Assembly (NCBI RefSeq): GCF_014805625.2
Contig: NW_023998414.1
Coordinates: forward strand, 31,757,170 to 31,821,169
Source of the DNA: Glossina fuscipes
Lineage: Eukaryota > Arthropoda > Insecta > Diptera > Glossinidae
Length of the DNA: 64,000 nt
Direction: 5' to 3'
Shown here one piece after another: positions 11,572-23,984 of this stretch. The number at the start of each line of letters is the position of its first letter. The stretch's first letter is position 1. The notes under the pieces are model-generated. The model was not told the DNA's origin, did not search any database, and was given only the letters and a program-made list of their open reading frames with translations. The translations under genes and the position numbers were made by a program.

Positions 11572-12123
11572 TATTCAAATTGCGAAAAACTTGGTAGTCA
11601 GTGGAAGCTAGATCTGGTGAGAATGGAGGATGATGAAGAAGTGTCAATTCCTCCAATTCCTGTAATGTTATCTTGCACTAAAGTAGTAATCGATCTGTTG
11701 ACCAATGTGGGCTGGTTTTCTTTAAGCTTTAACATCATTTTATCTAACTAGTTACACTTGCACTAGACCATCAAACCCTCACCATCAACCTCTTCTGATG
11801 AGTACTACGCTTTGACGTATGTTTTGGTGATTCATCCTTGTCTAACCACTTAATTGAATACTTGCGAATGTCGTATTGAATCCATTTCTCATTCCAAGTG
11901 ATTATTTGACTCAAAAATCGATCAGATTTTTGACGAGAAGGTAACATCAAACAAGCTTCCAGATGATTTTATTTTTGTTTTTTCGTTCATGCGTAGCTTC
12001 TTTACAAAAAAAAAATAAAAAAAAATAAAAAAACACAATAGTAAAATATTAAGTCATTGTCAAATAACAAACTGTGAAATTTGCTAGAATTATAGGTTAC
12101 AAGTTTCATCTTTGACGACCTGA

Positions 12124-12781
12124 TATGTCCACTTGACATTCAGTCATAGACGACTACCGGTTGTAGTTGCTGGAGGATTAATTGATCTCATAGCGAACAC
12201 AATTGACGCGATTTTTAGACGCAAAAATTACAGAAATTTTATAGCGAGGGGCTTATGATAGTGACATATGTTAACAATTGCAATGATGCTAGTTACCGGA
12301 TAAAATTATCGATAAATATTTCGCACAACTTTTTGATAAATCTGAAGCATTGTAGTAGTTTTCTATTCAGGAAGCCGTTAAATGCTTGACACACGAGAAC
12401 TTTTTAGTTATCGGAAAAAATTCGATTTTATTCATTTGCAAAATCATTACATAGGAAATTGGCAAACGAATATTTACAGTGGATATTAGGCAAACGCAGC
12501 AAAAAACTAAATAAACCTTAACTGGTATAGAATTGCTTCGGTGATGAATGGAAAACAAAGAATCGGCATAAAATTGTGACTACGTTGTTAATCAGTACCA
12601 GTTACAGTAACGGCAATATGAACAACTAAATGGTACATGTAACCAAAAGGACTTAACACAAATACGAAAACAAAGAGAGACGCAGAGAATAATACAATAC
12701 CAACTCTCAAATATACAAACACAAACATACAAACACACACATACACAAATTCATCCATGCACATACACGTATATGTATGCA
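12124..12781. other. AT-rich DNA, no gene recognised
   Basis: This stretch contains short minus-strand frames only. The frames of 65-88 codons overlapping 12588-12904 are mostly translations of the neighbouring AC repeat. Confidence 0.5.
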
Positions 12782-12789
12782 AACACACA

Positions 12790-12835
<46 letters not shown>
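12782..12835 (+). repeat. (AC)n microsatellite
   Basis: About 54 bases of AC with three AAAC interruptions at the left end. The surrounding 80 bases are also rich in catacac-type variants, a degraded shoulder of the same repeat. Confidence 0.95.
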
Positions 12836-12837
<2 letters not shown>

Positions 12838-12839
12838 TA

Positions 12840-14643
12840 CATATTCGTACACATTTAGCATAGAAAAGGAGACACTTTTGCAACTTCATTGCCGTTGCTG
12901 ACAAGCTGACAAGTAAGAAAAGTGAGTATGGTGGAGAACACGGGCGACAGAAGAAGATGCAGACCAGCCAAAGCTATTAACGTTTGTTATAATGCGCATT
13001 ACAGAGAGTATATTAAATTTGGTAGAAATAGATATCATAACATTCTCGTATTCATATCGAGCAAGCACATTATCTACTTAATCCTGTCTTCCTTTTCTCT
13101 CTCACGAACATCTAGATTATTGGAATTTTTCTTTATTTCATCATTTTGCCGCTTTTAGCCTAACTCTGATAATTAAGAAGTGTGTGTTAGAACTTTTGCG
13201 TCTAAAGAGCCCCTCTCCCTCTTACATATCTAATTCGAAAATGCTTAGGAAAAATATTGGGCGAAGAGATTACCAAGTCTAGGACAAGTACTCTATATCT
13301 CTATATCTATATTTTGCATCTTCATTAAATTTATATATTAGATTGGGAAGAGAATAATATCTCTTTCAATTAATTAATATTTATCATTTCAACTTGATAG
13401 AGGGGAAGGACAGAGAAGTAAATCTGCTCAATCTGTTATCATCTATCATTTCGTAAGATAACATAACATAAATATGAATTTATATGTATTTGAATATATC
13501 AGACATGGCGGGATTTAAAAATTCGGTCCGAGCCGAATATCACGTAGCTTTTGCTCATTTTCTTCTTTTTAGTTTTTTGTAAACCGGCCAAGTAACACAT
13601 CAGGCAGGTTTCAGGGCTTTGGATTAAACGAAAAACTCATTAAAATTTTGTTACAAAATGCATTTAAAATAGCAGCCTGATAACTTTATATTATTTTATT
13701 TGCTATGGTCGTTTCTTTTGAAGTGGGTTGCGGTTTTTAAATGAAAATCATAATAATAATAATAATAATAAATGCCCGCAGCAGCAGTAGCACACAACTT
13801 TAACTACTGCTGGCACAAAAGACAACTTTCAGTAACTTCTTCGTACACCTCACCCGTGATTTACACCGCAGCTATTTTCTTCAAAAGCTTAGTTAAATTG
13901 AGAAAAACAAGATACAGAAATTCTTACAACGGGATAAACGATATCTTCAAATAATACATAAAACGTGCATATCAATGTTATTCCAGGATTATTTAAGCAT
14001 GTATTCTTAACTTATTTTGAATAATAAATTTATAATTTATAAGCACAAACCGGGGAAAATATTTCAATAAAAAAAGAAAATAAGAACATACTTTCATTGA
14101 AAGTGTGTACAGATAAAGAGCAGAGATAGTCTTCCAGGTTTTAAAAAAAGTAAAAATCTTCCTTTCGAACATCAATGTTCGAGCCGTTAAATGAGTTTTA
14201 CATAAGCGTTTCTGACAAACTCTTCTGCGTCCAATGAGAAAAAGCTTCACTTGTGTGACTCGGTTATATCAGCCGTCTAACTCTGAATTCGGCTATGAGT
14301 ATTATTAATGGAGATGACTGCTATCCATAAAAAAATGTAGAGTGTTTGATAAATCGATTAGATTTGCAATTGGTTGTTGTTAGAGATACCTGCTTAACGA
14401 AACAAATCTAAAAACTAAAGGAAACATTTAGCGTCTAACGATTCAACATCACATCGTTAGTTCGACAATGTGCTGAACCCATTGCTTCACATAATCTTCT
14501 TCTTCTTTGCTTTACTCCTCCACTTATACTCACCCGCAAACATTTATTGCCTTTATATTGTTTTTTATTCTAAACCAAACTAATTCAAAAAATTTCATAT
14601 AAAAATTGTTTCGATCACTTAACTGATATTTCCGAATCAACTA
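12840..14643. other. AT-rich DNA, small palindrome, no gene
   Basis: A hairpin-forming box ATTCGG tccgag CCGAAT lies at 13521-13538. It resembles the ttcgg...ccgaa box often seen at the start of dispersed fly repeats. A short (AAT)n run is at about 13752-13771. No gene is supported; an 85-codon minus frame at 13993-14250 has no recognisable motif. Confidence 0.5.
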
Positions 14644-15722
14644 TTAGGTCGCGGGAAAACTTCATCGCTTTTTTCACACCAGAAGCTTATAGAGTTGCCT
14701 GACTTTGGTAATACTAAACCAATTACTATATAAATAATTAAAAAAAGTTTCAGCCGGACTGACAGATCGGCTATTAAATGGCCTACACTACTTCGCCTAA
14801 TTCAATTCGTCATTTCTTTTCGCGATAAATTTCTAAAAACTATGCCTTATATCCCTGTAAATGCACATGCATAGGTTTGGATTTAGGAAAATGAACGACG
14901 ACATTTATTTCTTGGATCGAATTACTATTATTGATGAATTTTCATCATAAAATACTACGTATTACACTTTATATAAAGGCTAAATATTCGTAAAAACACT
15001 TATATGGCAATAGGTTTAAAACATGGGACCAGCTCAGCCCAGAAACCTTCCAAAATAAGGCCTTGTATGGAATGGTAGCAAAAATTATCCGACAGTTAAA
15101 CCACAATTTGTGAGTACATCATAAATGCTAAGTTTAGTTCAAGACATTCTTTGTGTTACCTATAAACTTAATGCGCCGGGATCCAATTTCGATCTTCGAG
15201 TCGGTGCTAAAGCAAAGCAAATTCAGTCCATTCTTTAAAAATTTTGATTACAGCGATAATAATGTGCGAAAAGATGGTGGATGAGCGAATACATTGTATT
15301 TGATAAAGCGGTAATGGAACCGTTAATCGTTGAGCTTCTTCAACGGCGATTAAAGCGCACAATTGATGTAAAACGTGCAGTATACGTTAAAAAAAACTGG
15401 GTTGTCTTTCGTCAGAAGAATAGCAAACCACACACATCCCCTATTGGCTGGAAGATTTTGATTCCATCCATCCATCTAATACCTAGGTACCTAATCCCGC
15501 TTAATTACCCATTTATTTTGCTGACTTTTAAAAAGGTCTATGAAAATCATTTAGTTCAGCCTCTCGTCCAGAAATCCAAGAATTTCTACAGTAATAGCAT
15601 AACGGTTTTAGCAAAAAAAAAAGGGCACAAGATTAGTAGTCAAATTGACACATGCTTGACTTAATAAAGGCAATTTAAACCTATGAAAAATATGTTTGAC
15701 TTGAAGTTTCTCCCTTGCTCAA
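14644..15722 (+). mobile_element. mariner remnant with recognisable ends
   Basis: A left end TTAGGTCGCGGGAAAACTTC follows a TA at 14642-14643. An imperfect inverted counterpart (TTGAAGTTTCTCCCTTGCTCAA) ends at about 15722 before TA. In plus-strand frames: FLDRI..ITIIDE (about 14912-14945) matches the first catalytic block 'FLDRIVTGDE'. From about 15281, a 127-codon open frame contains QRRLKRTIDVKRAVYVKKNWVVFRQKNSKPHTS when read in segments. This corresponds to 'QL.RLK.AIDEKRPE.VNRKGVVFHQDNARPHTS', with the catalytic D of QDN lost to K. The SPDLAPSDYHLF block is present only as a stop-riddled trace near 15475-15520. The end KSKNFYSNSI...KKKGHKISSQIDTCL parallels 'KS..FYSNGI..LPERWQKVI.QNGTYL'. 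The total of about 1.08 kb is short of the usual 1.3 kb. The copy is dead. Confidence 0.85.
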
Positions 15723-15965
15723 TACAATACCTTACCCTTTTCACATGCATTGGTTTGAGATAATCGATTTCAAGCAATCATTCCCAAGTTGTACGAGTGC
15801 GAGTTTCTTGCTTACTTTTCTACGTTTGCGTATTTTTTTTTTTCATAGAATGAAACATTTGTTCATCGTACTCAGAAAATTTGTTTTTAGATAACTCCGA
15901 CTTCCTATAATTGCTTTGCTCTCTAGCAGCTAAAACTCACACTTTTGCTACAGTGCAAGCGCGAG

Positions 15966-16696
15966 AGAAACTTTTTAGATACGTTGCATAGAAGTCTTGA
16001 ACGGTTGTATTCATCCTTTCACTGATACTTGTAAGTAACATTTGCAATCTACGCTGTGATCACATTCCATCCCTTTAGCTATGTCTTCAATTTACGCTTC
16101 GAGCCGGCTTGCAAAAGATTGTACTTGTTCAGGGCATACACAAGGAAGCTATCATTTACATGCTACTCTATAAACCTAAAGGCCTCGTCTAATTACGCTA
16201 TCACGGCCGGTCTAGACATAAAATTGTAAAGATTCCTCCTGCTTACCTGCTTGGATCTATGTTCGTTTTGTTTTTGTCTTACTAGGCTTACAGTACGGAC
16301 GTAGGCAGTTTGCCAATCTCTGTATTTTCTTATTCGTCGGGCGTAATCTTTATCGTTAGTGTTAGGCGCTTTAACCCTTTGACGTTAAGTAGCTTTTGCG
16401 TTTGTATAAGAACTGAACTCATCTGAGCTGATTACTATGCAAACTGAGGGATCTGTGTATAGGATGGATGTATTAGTGCATTTTTTCTATTTTCTATCTT
16501 TATATTTTTTTAATTAAATGTTATAAATAGAAGCAAGAGAAAAACTCAAATTATAACGACAGATACACTAACCATTATCTAAAATATTTAGTTGTTTATA
16601 GTATTAAGAAAACTCTCTGAAACTTTTTTATCATTTTTATTTTCATATAAACTCTCAACATACAAACATTTATTATATCGTTTTATATATATATAT
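15966..16696. mobile_element. ~730 bp unidentified repeat element, copy 2
   Basis: This is the direct repeat of 10804-11534, with about six substitutions and no indel. It starts 244 bases after the right end of the 14.6 kb mariner and ends 230 bases before a solo LTR. Its flanks differ from those of copy 1 apart from the shared agaaactttt and tgtttat contexts, which argues for transposition rather than a flanking-sequence-carrying tandem duplication. I recognise no coding sequence on either strand, no polymerase III A/B boxes and no LTR-type termini. Confidence 0.8.
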
Positions 16697-16926
16697 ATGT
16701 TTGTTTATACAGAGCCTTTTTACACGACTTCAATTTAAATATGTTTAGAAGAAACAAATTTATTCAACTATTTATACGATATCATATGATTTAACCCGGT
16801 TTTCTTTATGTACTAACTTATGAAGGTATATCTGAACTTCTAGCTGATCAAGTTTTTGGCCTAAAACAAGATATGTAATGATAAGATGAGAATTGTTTAA
16901 ATTAAAAATTAAATGTTTAAATGTAT

Positions 16927-17347
16927 TGTTACGGAAATCCCCCAATTCCAGTTAATTCCGGCTAATTGATTTTCCCAAATAATAAATTCCCTCGAGAGGG
17001 AAAAATCAAATACGCAATCGCAGGCGCGTCATGTCATGCAGCTGCCGATCGATGAAAAAGAATAGCGGAAAAGCTGGTTAACGGATTAAAAATGAAACCA
17101 TGAACTTAGGTAATAGTAATATGCATAAAAAGACTATTTGCGGATGGCAGAGTCAGAGCATTTGCGACAAAAAAATAGAGTATTAGAGTTGAGCAGTCGA
17201 GAGTACTGCCAAAGTAAAATGTAAATAGTTCTACCCTAAAACAAATAAAAGAGTCTTGTAGTGAGAACATGAAGTCCATTTCTCTTGAAAAGAATATCCA
17301 CGATCTAGTGGCACGAGTCCTATCTTAGAAAAGCGAAATTCGTAACA
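16927..17347 (+). mobile_element. Solo LTR of a Ty3/gypsy-type retrotransposon
   Basis: The segment begins TGTTACGG and ends ATTCGTAACA, a perfect 7 bp TGTTACG...CGTAACA inverted terminus with canonical TG...CA ends. It is flanked by a direct 4 bp target duplication, GTAT, at 16923-16926 and 17348-17351. Inside are a gcataaaaag TATA-like box (about 17123) and an aataaaa polyadenylation-type signal about 100 bases from the right end (about 17243), in the order expected of an LTR in the plus orientation. Length (421 bp) and the 4 bp duplication fit Ty3/gypsy elements. Such a copy is left when recombination between the two LTRs removes the interior. The TG...CA ends and intact duplication suggest it is less decayed than the mariners nearby. 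Confidence 0.85.
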
Positions 17348-17351
17348 GTAT

Positions 17352-20300
17352 GTTAATGTTGATAGCTTAATGAAAAATAAGGACCAATCATGACTAACAT
17401 CCTCAGCCCACTTGCATATTTCATTCAAAAGGGATTTGCTGATTTAGTTCGCAGAATAGAGAATTATTTGAGTCACAAACATTGCCATGATCGTAACAAC
17501 CGCACAGTTACCAAGTCATATAAAAAGTATTGCGTGCAGGGATTGTGAGCACAAGTTATCGAACATGTGATCACAGCGACTAATAGTTGAATTCCATTTC
17601 AAATGTATTAGTATTCAGTAGAATTGAAAAAAAAATCCTCACAAAGATTTCAGAAACGGACCGGACGTACAACACCCATCCATTAATTGTAGCGATTTAA
17701 AGTTAGTCTTACGCAAAAACGTATATCGTGATTGTAGTGAATGAACTTATGTTGCTTTCATCGCTAAAACTATATTCGATTTTCGATTTTGAAAGTTGGA
17801 ATCATTTCTTACTTTTACCTTTAGAACTGAACACTTTTTCGCTCTTAAATCATAACAAATTGCGTCGCGAAACTCTGCAAAAACAAACACAAACGTACTT
17901 TTCCCAAAGTCATATGAAACCTGAATTGCGTGCATTTGGGAATTCGTAGAATTCGTCTTAGATCTCGTTTGTGTAAAAATTTATTACAAGAAACACAAAG
18001 TGTACTATATATATATATATACATATATATATATACATCTTTTATTTTTAAAATCTACATCTCAATTATTTTTAGAAGCAGTTACAAGAATTTAACACCT
18101 CCCCCATGTGATTTGAAATCGATTTTTATCGACATTTATCACAAAGCCCGCGAAAGAAATGCTTGAAAATGAAGTTACATGGAGAACGCCCATGACAATC
18201 AACTCTGTAACAAGCAATGCGCAGCCTTAACCTCTCCTAATTCATATAAGTTGTTTTCGATTTATTTTAATTAATTAAAATAAAAATTGTGATATGTTTT
18301 AAACATTTAGGTAAAATCAAGTCATATCAAAATCCGTAAATCTTTGATTTAATTTTTAGTATGATTCACAAAAATCTTCTCGAACAACTTTTTATTAAAT
18401 CGTAAAAATTTATATTTATTACAATTACAATATATTTGGAAATTTCATAAAGAAAATTGTAAACGAAATCCAAAAATATGTTAAAGGCAACAACAGCTCG
18501 ACACAGTATCAAATAGAGAGAAAACTAAAAGTACAAAAAAAAAAAAAAAAAAAAAAAAGATTAAAAAGACTAAGAGAAATAGCTTTCGGACGCAGTATCT
18601 GTGCAAAACTTTGCAAGGGAAAAATTTGTCAATAAACAGGATGTTGACAATATATCTCTGCTTTGTTATATGTATACGTTTTTGGCAACTATTACTACTG
18701 TAGAGTGTGTTAACACTTGTTTTTGTTACTTATTACTTATGGTAAAAAGAAAGGCTTTTAAGCAAATCAAAAGAAGAGAGAAAAAATAAAAAAATAAAAA
18801 ATAAAATAAAAAAAAAAAACAGAAAACTATTTGATCACTGGGCTAAATAGTAAACATAACAAAACAAATAAGAACAATATAAATTGGAAACTTTAAAACG
18901 AATCTTATACACCCATCACTTATGGCAAATGTGTGTAAGAATATCGTGCTAATGATGATGATGATGATGATGATGATTGTCGTACATGTTAGCTCAGATA
19001 TTATTATGAATTCATAAAAGCAAACCGCAGTCTTCGTTGTGCCCACTTTTCCATGATTGTCGTTGAAAAATAATGCAAAACCTTCGATATTAGACGACCT
19101 TAGCTTTAAGTTGTAAATTATTCATAAAACTGGGTGAGAGATTTGAGCCGATTGCAATCACTTTATCTGAATACACTATAGTTTGTTTTGAAACCGATTG
19201 CGTTAATCGGGACAATTTCTATCGATTAATGCGAATTTCTTTCTAACATATAGTTAAGGTGAGAAAATGTAGATAGCCAGGAAATCATTCAGGTCGGCAC
19301 ACAACGACAACTTTCCAAAGTTTTCTTTTCTTTTCATTTTGATGTGACCGACTATTTAGGGAATGAACCCCATTCGCGTAGCACGGTGACAGTCGGAAAG
19401 AAATGAGGGAAAATAAAGAAATCGGCAGGTGGTGGTGGCCGGAGGCCAATAAGTGTGTGAACAACCGGTTAGTGTTATGCCTTTACCGACTAAGCATGAA
19501 AGTAAACTCCACCGCATTGAGATTTGAATCAGCGACCACTGACTTGTTGGTTGTCACGATTCTTACTACCAACTCGTCTACTCATGCGAATAAGCTTAAC
19601 AATATCGAGTAAATTGTTGATATCTCCGTAAACCGATATTACTCTCTGCCTCTCAATTTTTGTGGGACATGAGTTGTAAACAAAATATTGCTCAAATTGC
19701 GAGAAAATGCTGAAAATCTGCAAGTAACCTAGTTTTTCTCTGTGCTATTATTAATTCGAGTTTACTAGCAACTGTGATGTCCATCGTATTCAAGGGAAGT
19801 GCTGCAATAAATCACAAACTTGTTAGATCAAAAATTTTTTTATATTATTTTTGTTTTTTCTCAGTTACTTCGGCTAAATCATACATGTACATATATATAT
19901 TTGGATTGAAATATATACATAGATTCAGATTTAAATTTCGAAATACTGAAAGTTTCAAGTTTCAGTTCTTTCGGAAACAATGTTTAATTATTAAGGTTTG
20001 TTGAAAGGCGGGCCACAGATCTCTTAACCTTTTAACCAGACTCAGGATACTATCAAGCTGCAAAAAAGCGATGGGCGGAAAGAGTAAAAAAAGGGAAAAT
20101 GTAGAGATCGATTTAGAGTCTCCCGCTTATAAAGGATGCGTTAAGGTGTTTTTTTTTTTTTTTTAATTTTTCGGCTCAGTTTCACAAGGGAAACAACGAA
20201 AGTAGTATACTATCAACTTTGCAATGCGTGTCCGAAAAGAGGGATAGAATGAAAAGTTTGGGTGGTATTTTTTACAAAATTTGATGTTGACAGATCCCCT

Positions 20301-21470
20301 TATTCAATGTAATCAATTGCATGCTGAAATATATAAACACGAATTTTTGGTTATAAAATTTCTTTAATAAAAATTGAGAAATTCTTCTCACACGTATACT
20401 TACAGTATATAGAAATAGAAAAGGGATTCAAAACAGAAATCCCATGGTCTATTTACGTGCATGTCGGCATGTGTTTATGTGCTATGTACACCAATTGAAA
20501 TGATAATACTTTGGGGATTTCTTCTGTCACTTGGCTATCATAAGCGATACATGAACAAAAAAAAAAAAAAAAAAAAAAAAGAAATTCACTGGTAATGCTA
20601 TGTGTGTGTTGCTATTTTCTGTTCTATATGCCTTTTATTTACGTCCTCCTCTTCTCGCAGCATAGGATTGCATAAAATTTGTAATGCCCCCGAAAAAACA
20701 TTACACATTGTATTCAGTGTTGTTCTTTTATTATTTCTTTCATTTTTCTTTTTCTGTTTCTGTGTTTATTTTTCATGGCTTTTTCCTTTTTCTTTTACAT
20801 TTGATTGAGTATTTAGTCTTGTTAACTTTGAATGCTGTAAATGGTTAAGAAAATGACAAAACAGTTATCTCAGAATGGCAAAAGCAAATAAAGTGTTATT
20901 GACACACTTTGTCAAAAAAAAAAAAAAAAAAAAAAAACCCAAAGAAATAAAATAAGAAAATATTCAATGATTAACTGAAACTTTAATTCGCTTTATACGT
21001 AATGCTCGGACAAATCTTTATTCTACGTATATCGTACACAAGTACAGACTTGTACAGACATATTAATAGTAGATGCAGATCTAACGCAAGACGAGACGGA
21101 TTTAACCGTAATTACATATGCGCTTGGCCATTTACACTGGAAAATTCTCTAAAGACTTTGGGAAAATCCTCAAATCTCTGCCGTTATGTCAGCAAAAAGC
21201 CTAATCTTTGGGCTATAAAGCTTCATGGATTACTAGTCAAGAAATGGTGAAGCAACTTATTCACATATGTGGTGTAAAATGAAGCTTAGCAGTCAAACGA
21301 TAACTTAGCGATGCCACGTCGAGGCACTGCTGAGCGAATCTTAAAACTCATCTATCAAGCAAATCTTATTTTCTGACGTACCGTTGAATATGTTGCCGAC
21401 GCTGTCAACGTGCTCTTTCGTGACACAGGCATGTCAATCGTAGTAGTAGTACACAAGCACAAGCAGATTC

Positions 21471-21503
<33 letters not shown>

Positions 21504-23984
21504 GCCTTTAAATATAGCGCGGTTGTAAGAAAAGTACACTCATATTCACTGCTTCTCTCTGCCGAAGTCCACACAACGTACGTGTGAATGATAGAGGAGA
21601 GCACTCGACATTTTAGTCTGCTCTGCTTGGGCATCTCATAGAAATATTCTATTTAGTTTTGTGAACATAGAACTACTGGAAGGGAAGTCTACAACAGAAA
21701 AATATCCACGCCTCTAATTTCATTGGACGACTTGGGATGCCGGACTGCATTCATAGTCTTGTAATATTTTAAATGCGAGATTATTATTATTAATAAGTTA
21801 ATAATGCAAATTTAAGTTTATCAATTTACCATGAACACGCTACGAATTAGTAGGCGGAAATGCCGACAAACGGATGAATAAATGTGTGGATATATTCACG
21901 AATAGGCGAACAGATAGACGAGTGAAGAGGAAACAAGACCAAGAGAGAAAAGTGCAGAAAGCCCAAACACGCGGAAAGAAGGCAAGATAAACGGGCATCA
22001 CTTGTCAGACGAATAAGTGGACAAAGTGAAAGAAAGATACAAGTGCGCGTGAACTGATTGCATAAACAGACAACGAAAGAAAAAAAATGTGTAAAGATGT
22101 GTACATGAAATCACCTTGGGGTCAATGAATAAATGTATTACAAGGTGCCACAAAATGTAACCTTGAAGGCTAGATATTTATAACATGTGTCTAGATAATA
22201 TAAACGAAATAATAAAATCACTTTATTACATACACAATATTAGCAGATTGCGAGTGATCGCAAGTAAGTTTCAGTAACAGAAGTTTTCCTCAGATTCATC
22301 TTACATCAGATTCATGATTTTCAATATGTTCAATAAGTTTTTCATAAATGTTAACTTGACTTTCATATCAGAAACGTGTCGTCAGCCTCCTACCCATTAA
22401 ACTAAAATCCCATTTAGATCCCCTTTCGTAAGAATCGCCAGAATTGCCCCTTCCTTCGTTACGATCCTTAACAGCTTAGCTACAAATAATTTTTGTAAAA
22501 ATTTTCATTACCACTTGCCTGTACTTGTACTCTAAATAATTCATTGCTTATGTGTCAGCGTTCAAATTGCTCTACAGCTCTTTTTCATCTTTTTTTCATC
22601 TCTATATAAACAATTTTTTTTTCACATTTTGTTCGGGTGAATCACCGAAAATTACAATTTATTGTTACATGTTTGTCTGTTTTGATTGTAAGTTATGACT
22701 TTTCTCTCACATAACGATTACTGGCATATATGTACTACACGGTTTACGTTTATAATCTGTAGATTCTTGTGTTTCGTAAATGAGTGTATAGTTGTAGAAA
22801 GACGATTTTAATATAAATTCTCTTTTTTGAAGATTCTCGCATCCTTAAAAATTCATTCATGGATTAACTATAAGATATTGCAAAAATAAACGGAGAAAAG
22901 GTACACAGAGTGCATACATTGGTTGGTAAATACGAATTTCAAAGTCGATCTAATTTTTGCCATATTGCGAGTGTATTTTTTAATTTTTAATATTTTTTAT
23001 ACAATATATGAAAATTAATCCATAAACTTGATTTGATGATGGTGAGGTAAGTCGACCTCTTAGATTCCATCTCATAAGATAGTTGTCGTCAAAGATAATC
23101 CTTTATAGGGCAACCGAGGTTAAACTCGGTGGGTCACGTAAATTATTGTTTTTAATCGTACCCTGGCGGACGAGGTGCATTACACACATAAACTCATAAT
23201 TTGTCCGGCATTGCGGCAACTTCAAGAAAAAAAAAAAAATAATAAAGTGTCTTGAGACTCTACTAGGATCTATATATTCTAATAAAGCAGAGCAAAAAAC
23301 ATGACCTTTTATTAGATTCAATAAGAACGTTGAGCTCAACCTCAACATTTCATGTCGTTTCTAAACAGTAGATAAGCTTCAATTTATTTTCATACATTGA
23401 ATGAAGCCAGAAGGCAGAAAGCCATCACAGAGCACGTCATACGAGTACTCTGTCGTTACTTTAGCTGTAGATATATTTCAGCCACTACTTGCGTAAGATA
23501 AGGATCAACATAATTCTGTAGACCATCCTTTTATAAAATAGAAAAGGGAGATCTGACTTTGCTAATTGAAAGCTCAGCATGGATAGCGAACCTGAGTTTC
23601 AATTCAAAATCAAAACCCAAGTCTCCGATTATCGATATAACGATACGAGAGCAGCGTTTTCACCCAAACGACAACTTCTTATATAATATTTCAATAAATT
23701 CAGTTCAATACGCACCAATTAAGTACAATTTCTACAAGTTAACAAACTTGCACTGTCGGTGAAGTTTGTCGTCATCCGCGAACATTATTCACACGCAGGA
23801 AGATCATTCACAAATAACATGGTTAAACGTGATCCCAAGAAAACTGCCCTGAGGAACTACGAATGTGACGGAAATTCCCCTACATTGGCAAAATCAAAAC
23901 AACGCACATTGACTGCGATCAATAAAGTAACTGCTGAACCACGCAACCATATTTCTTAAAAACCAAAGCGATGTAATTTATTAT
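17352..23984. other. AT-rich DNA with simple repeats, no gene recognised
   Basis: This stretch holds (AT)n at 18006-18036, poly-A at about 18535-18558, (GAT)n at 18951-18977, poly-T at about 20151-20164, and poly-A at about 20559-20580, 20914-20937 and 21472-21501. A 6 bp-arm palindrome (ACCGAG gttaaa CTCGGT) lies at 23113-23130. The segment 21840-22080 is unusually A/G-rich, with agacga, aggaaacaag and similar words. Short frames, including 82 codons at 21002-21250 and a 67- and 66-codon pair at 23559-23959, carry no motif I recognise. Confidence 0.5.
18951..18977 (+). repeat. (GAT)8 trinucleotide microsatellite
   Basis: Perfect GAT/ATG triplets over about 26 bases. The opposite strand's poly-Ile frame is an artefact of this tract. 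Confidence 0.9.

Larger units (their letters stand above)
10630..12123 (-). mobile_element. mariner (irritans-like), internally deleted and split by an insertion
   Basis: Inverted ends are visible: TTAGGTCGTCGAAAATGAAA at 10630 and its imperfect reverse complement ending ...TTTGACGACCTGA at 12123. Both are flanked by TA (10628-10629 and 12124-12125), the mariner target duplication. The transposase reads on the minus strand. DRFLSQIITWNEKWIQYDI (about 11930-11870) is the first catalytic block, with the usual GDE changed to WNE. Next come DKDESPKH and THQKRLMV.V*WSSAS, then a damaged QDN box, then LLHHPPFSPDLASTDYQVF (about 11645-11590), the third Asp block. After the insertion the frame resumes with FLERKKF and LPLKRQKCADNMGAY, matching 'LPxRWQKCxDxxGxY'. 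Without the inserted ~730 bp the copy is about 0.75 kb versus about 1.3 kb for a full mariner; the N-terminal DNA-binding half is missing. It is non-functional. Confidence 0.85.

Noticed and set aside
10804..16696. The two 730 bp direct repeats as the LTRs of one 5.9 kb retrotransposon
   Set aside because: Mariner sequence flanks copy 1 on both sides as halves of one element, so copy 1 is a stand-alone insertion. There are no TG...CA ends, no gag/pol frames between the copies, and the interval holds an independent mariner.
19430..19560. tRNA-derived SINE (a gatttgaatcagc box resembles a B box)
   Set aside because: No A box at the proper distance and no cloverleaf pairing could be drawn.
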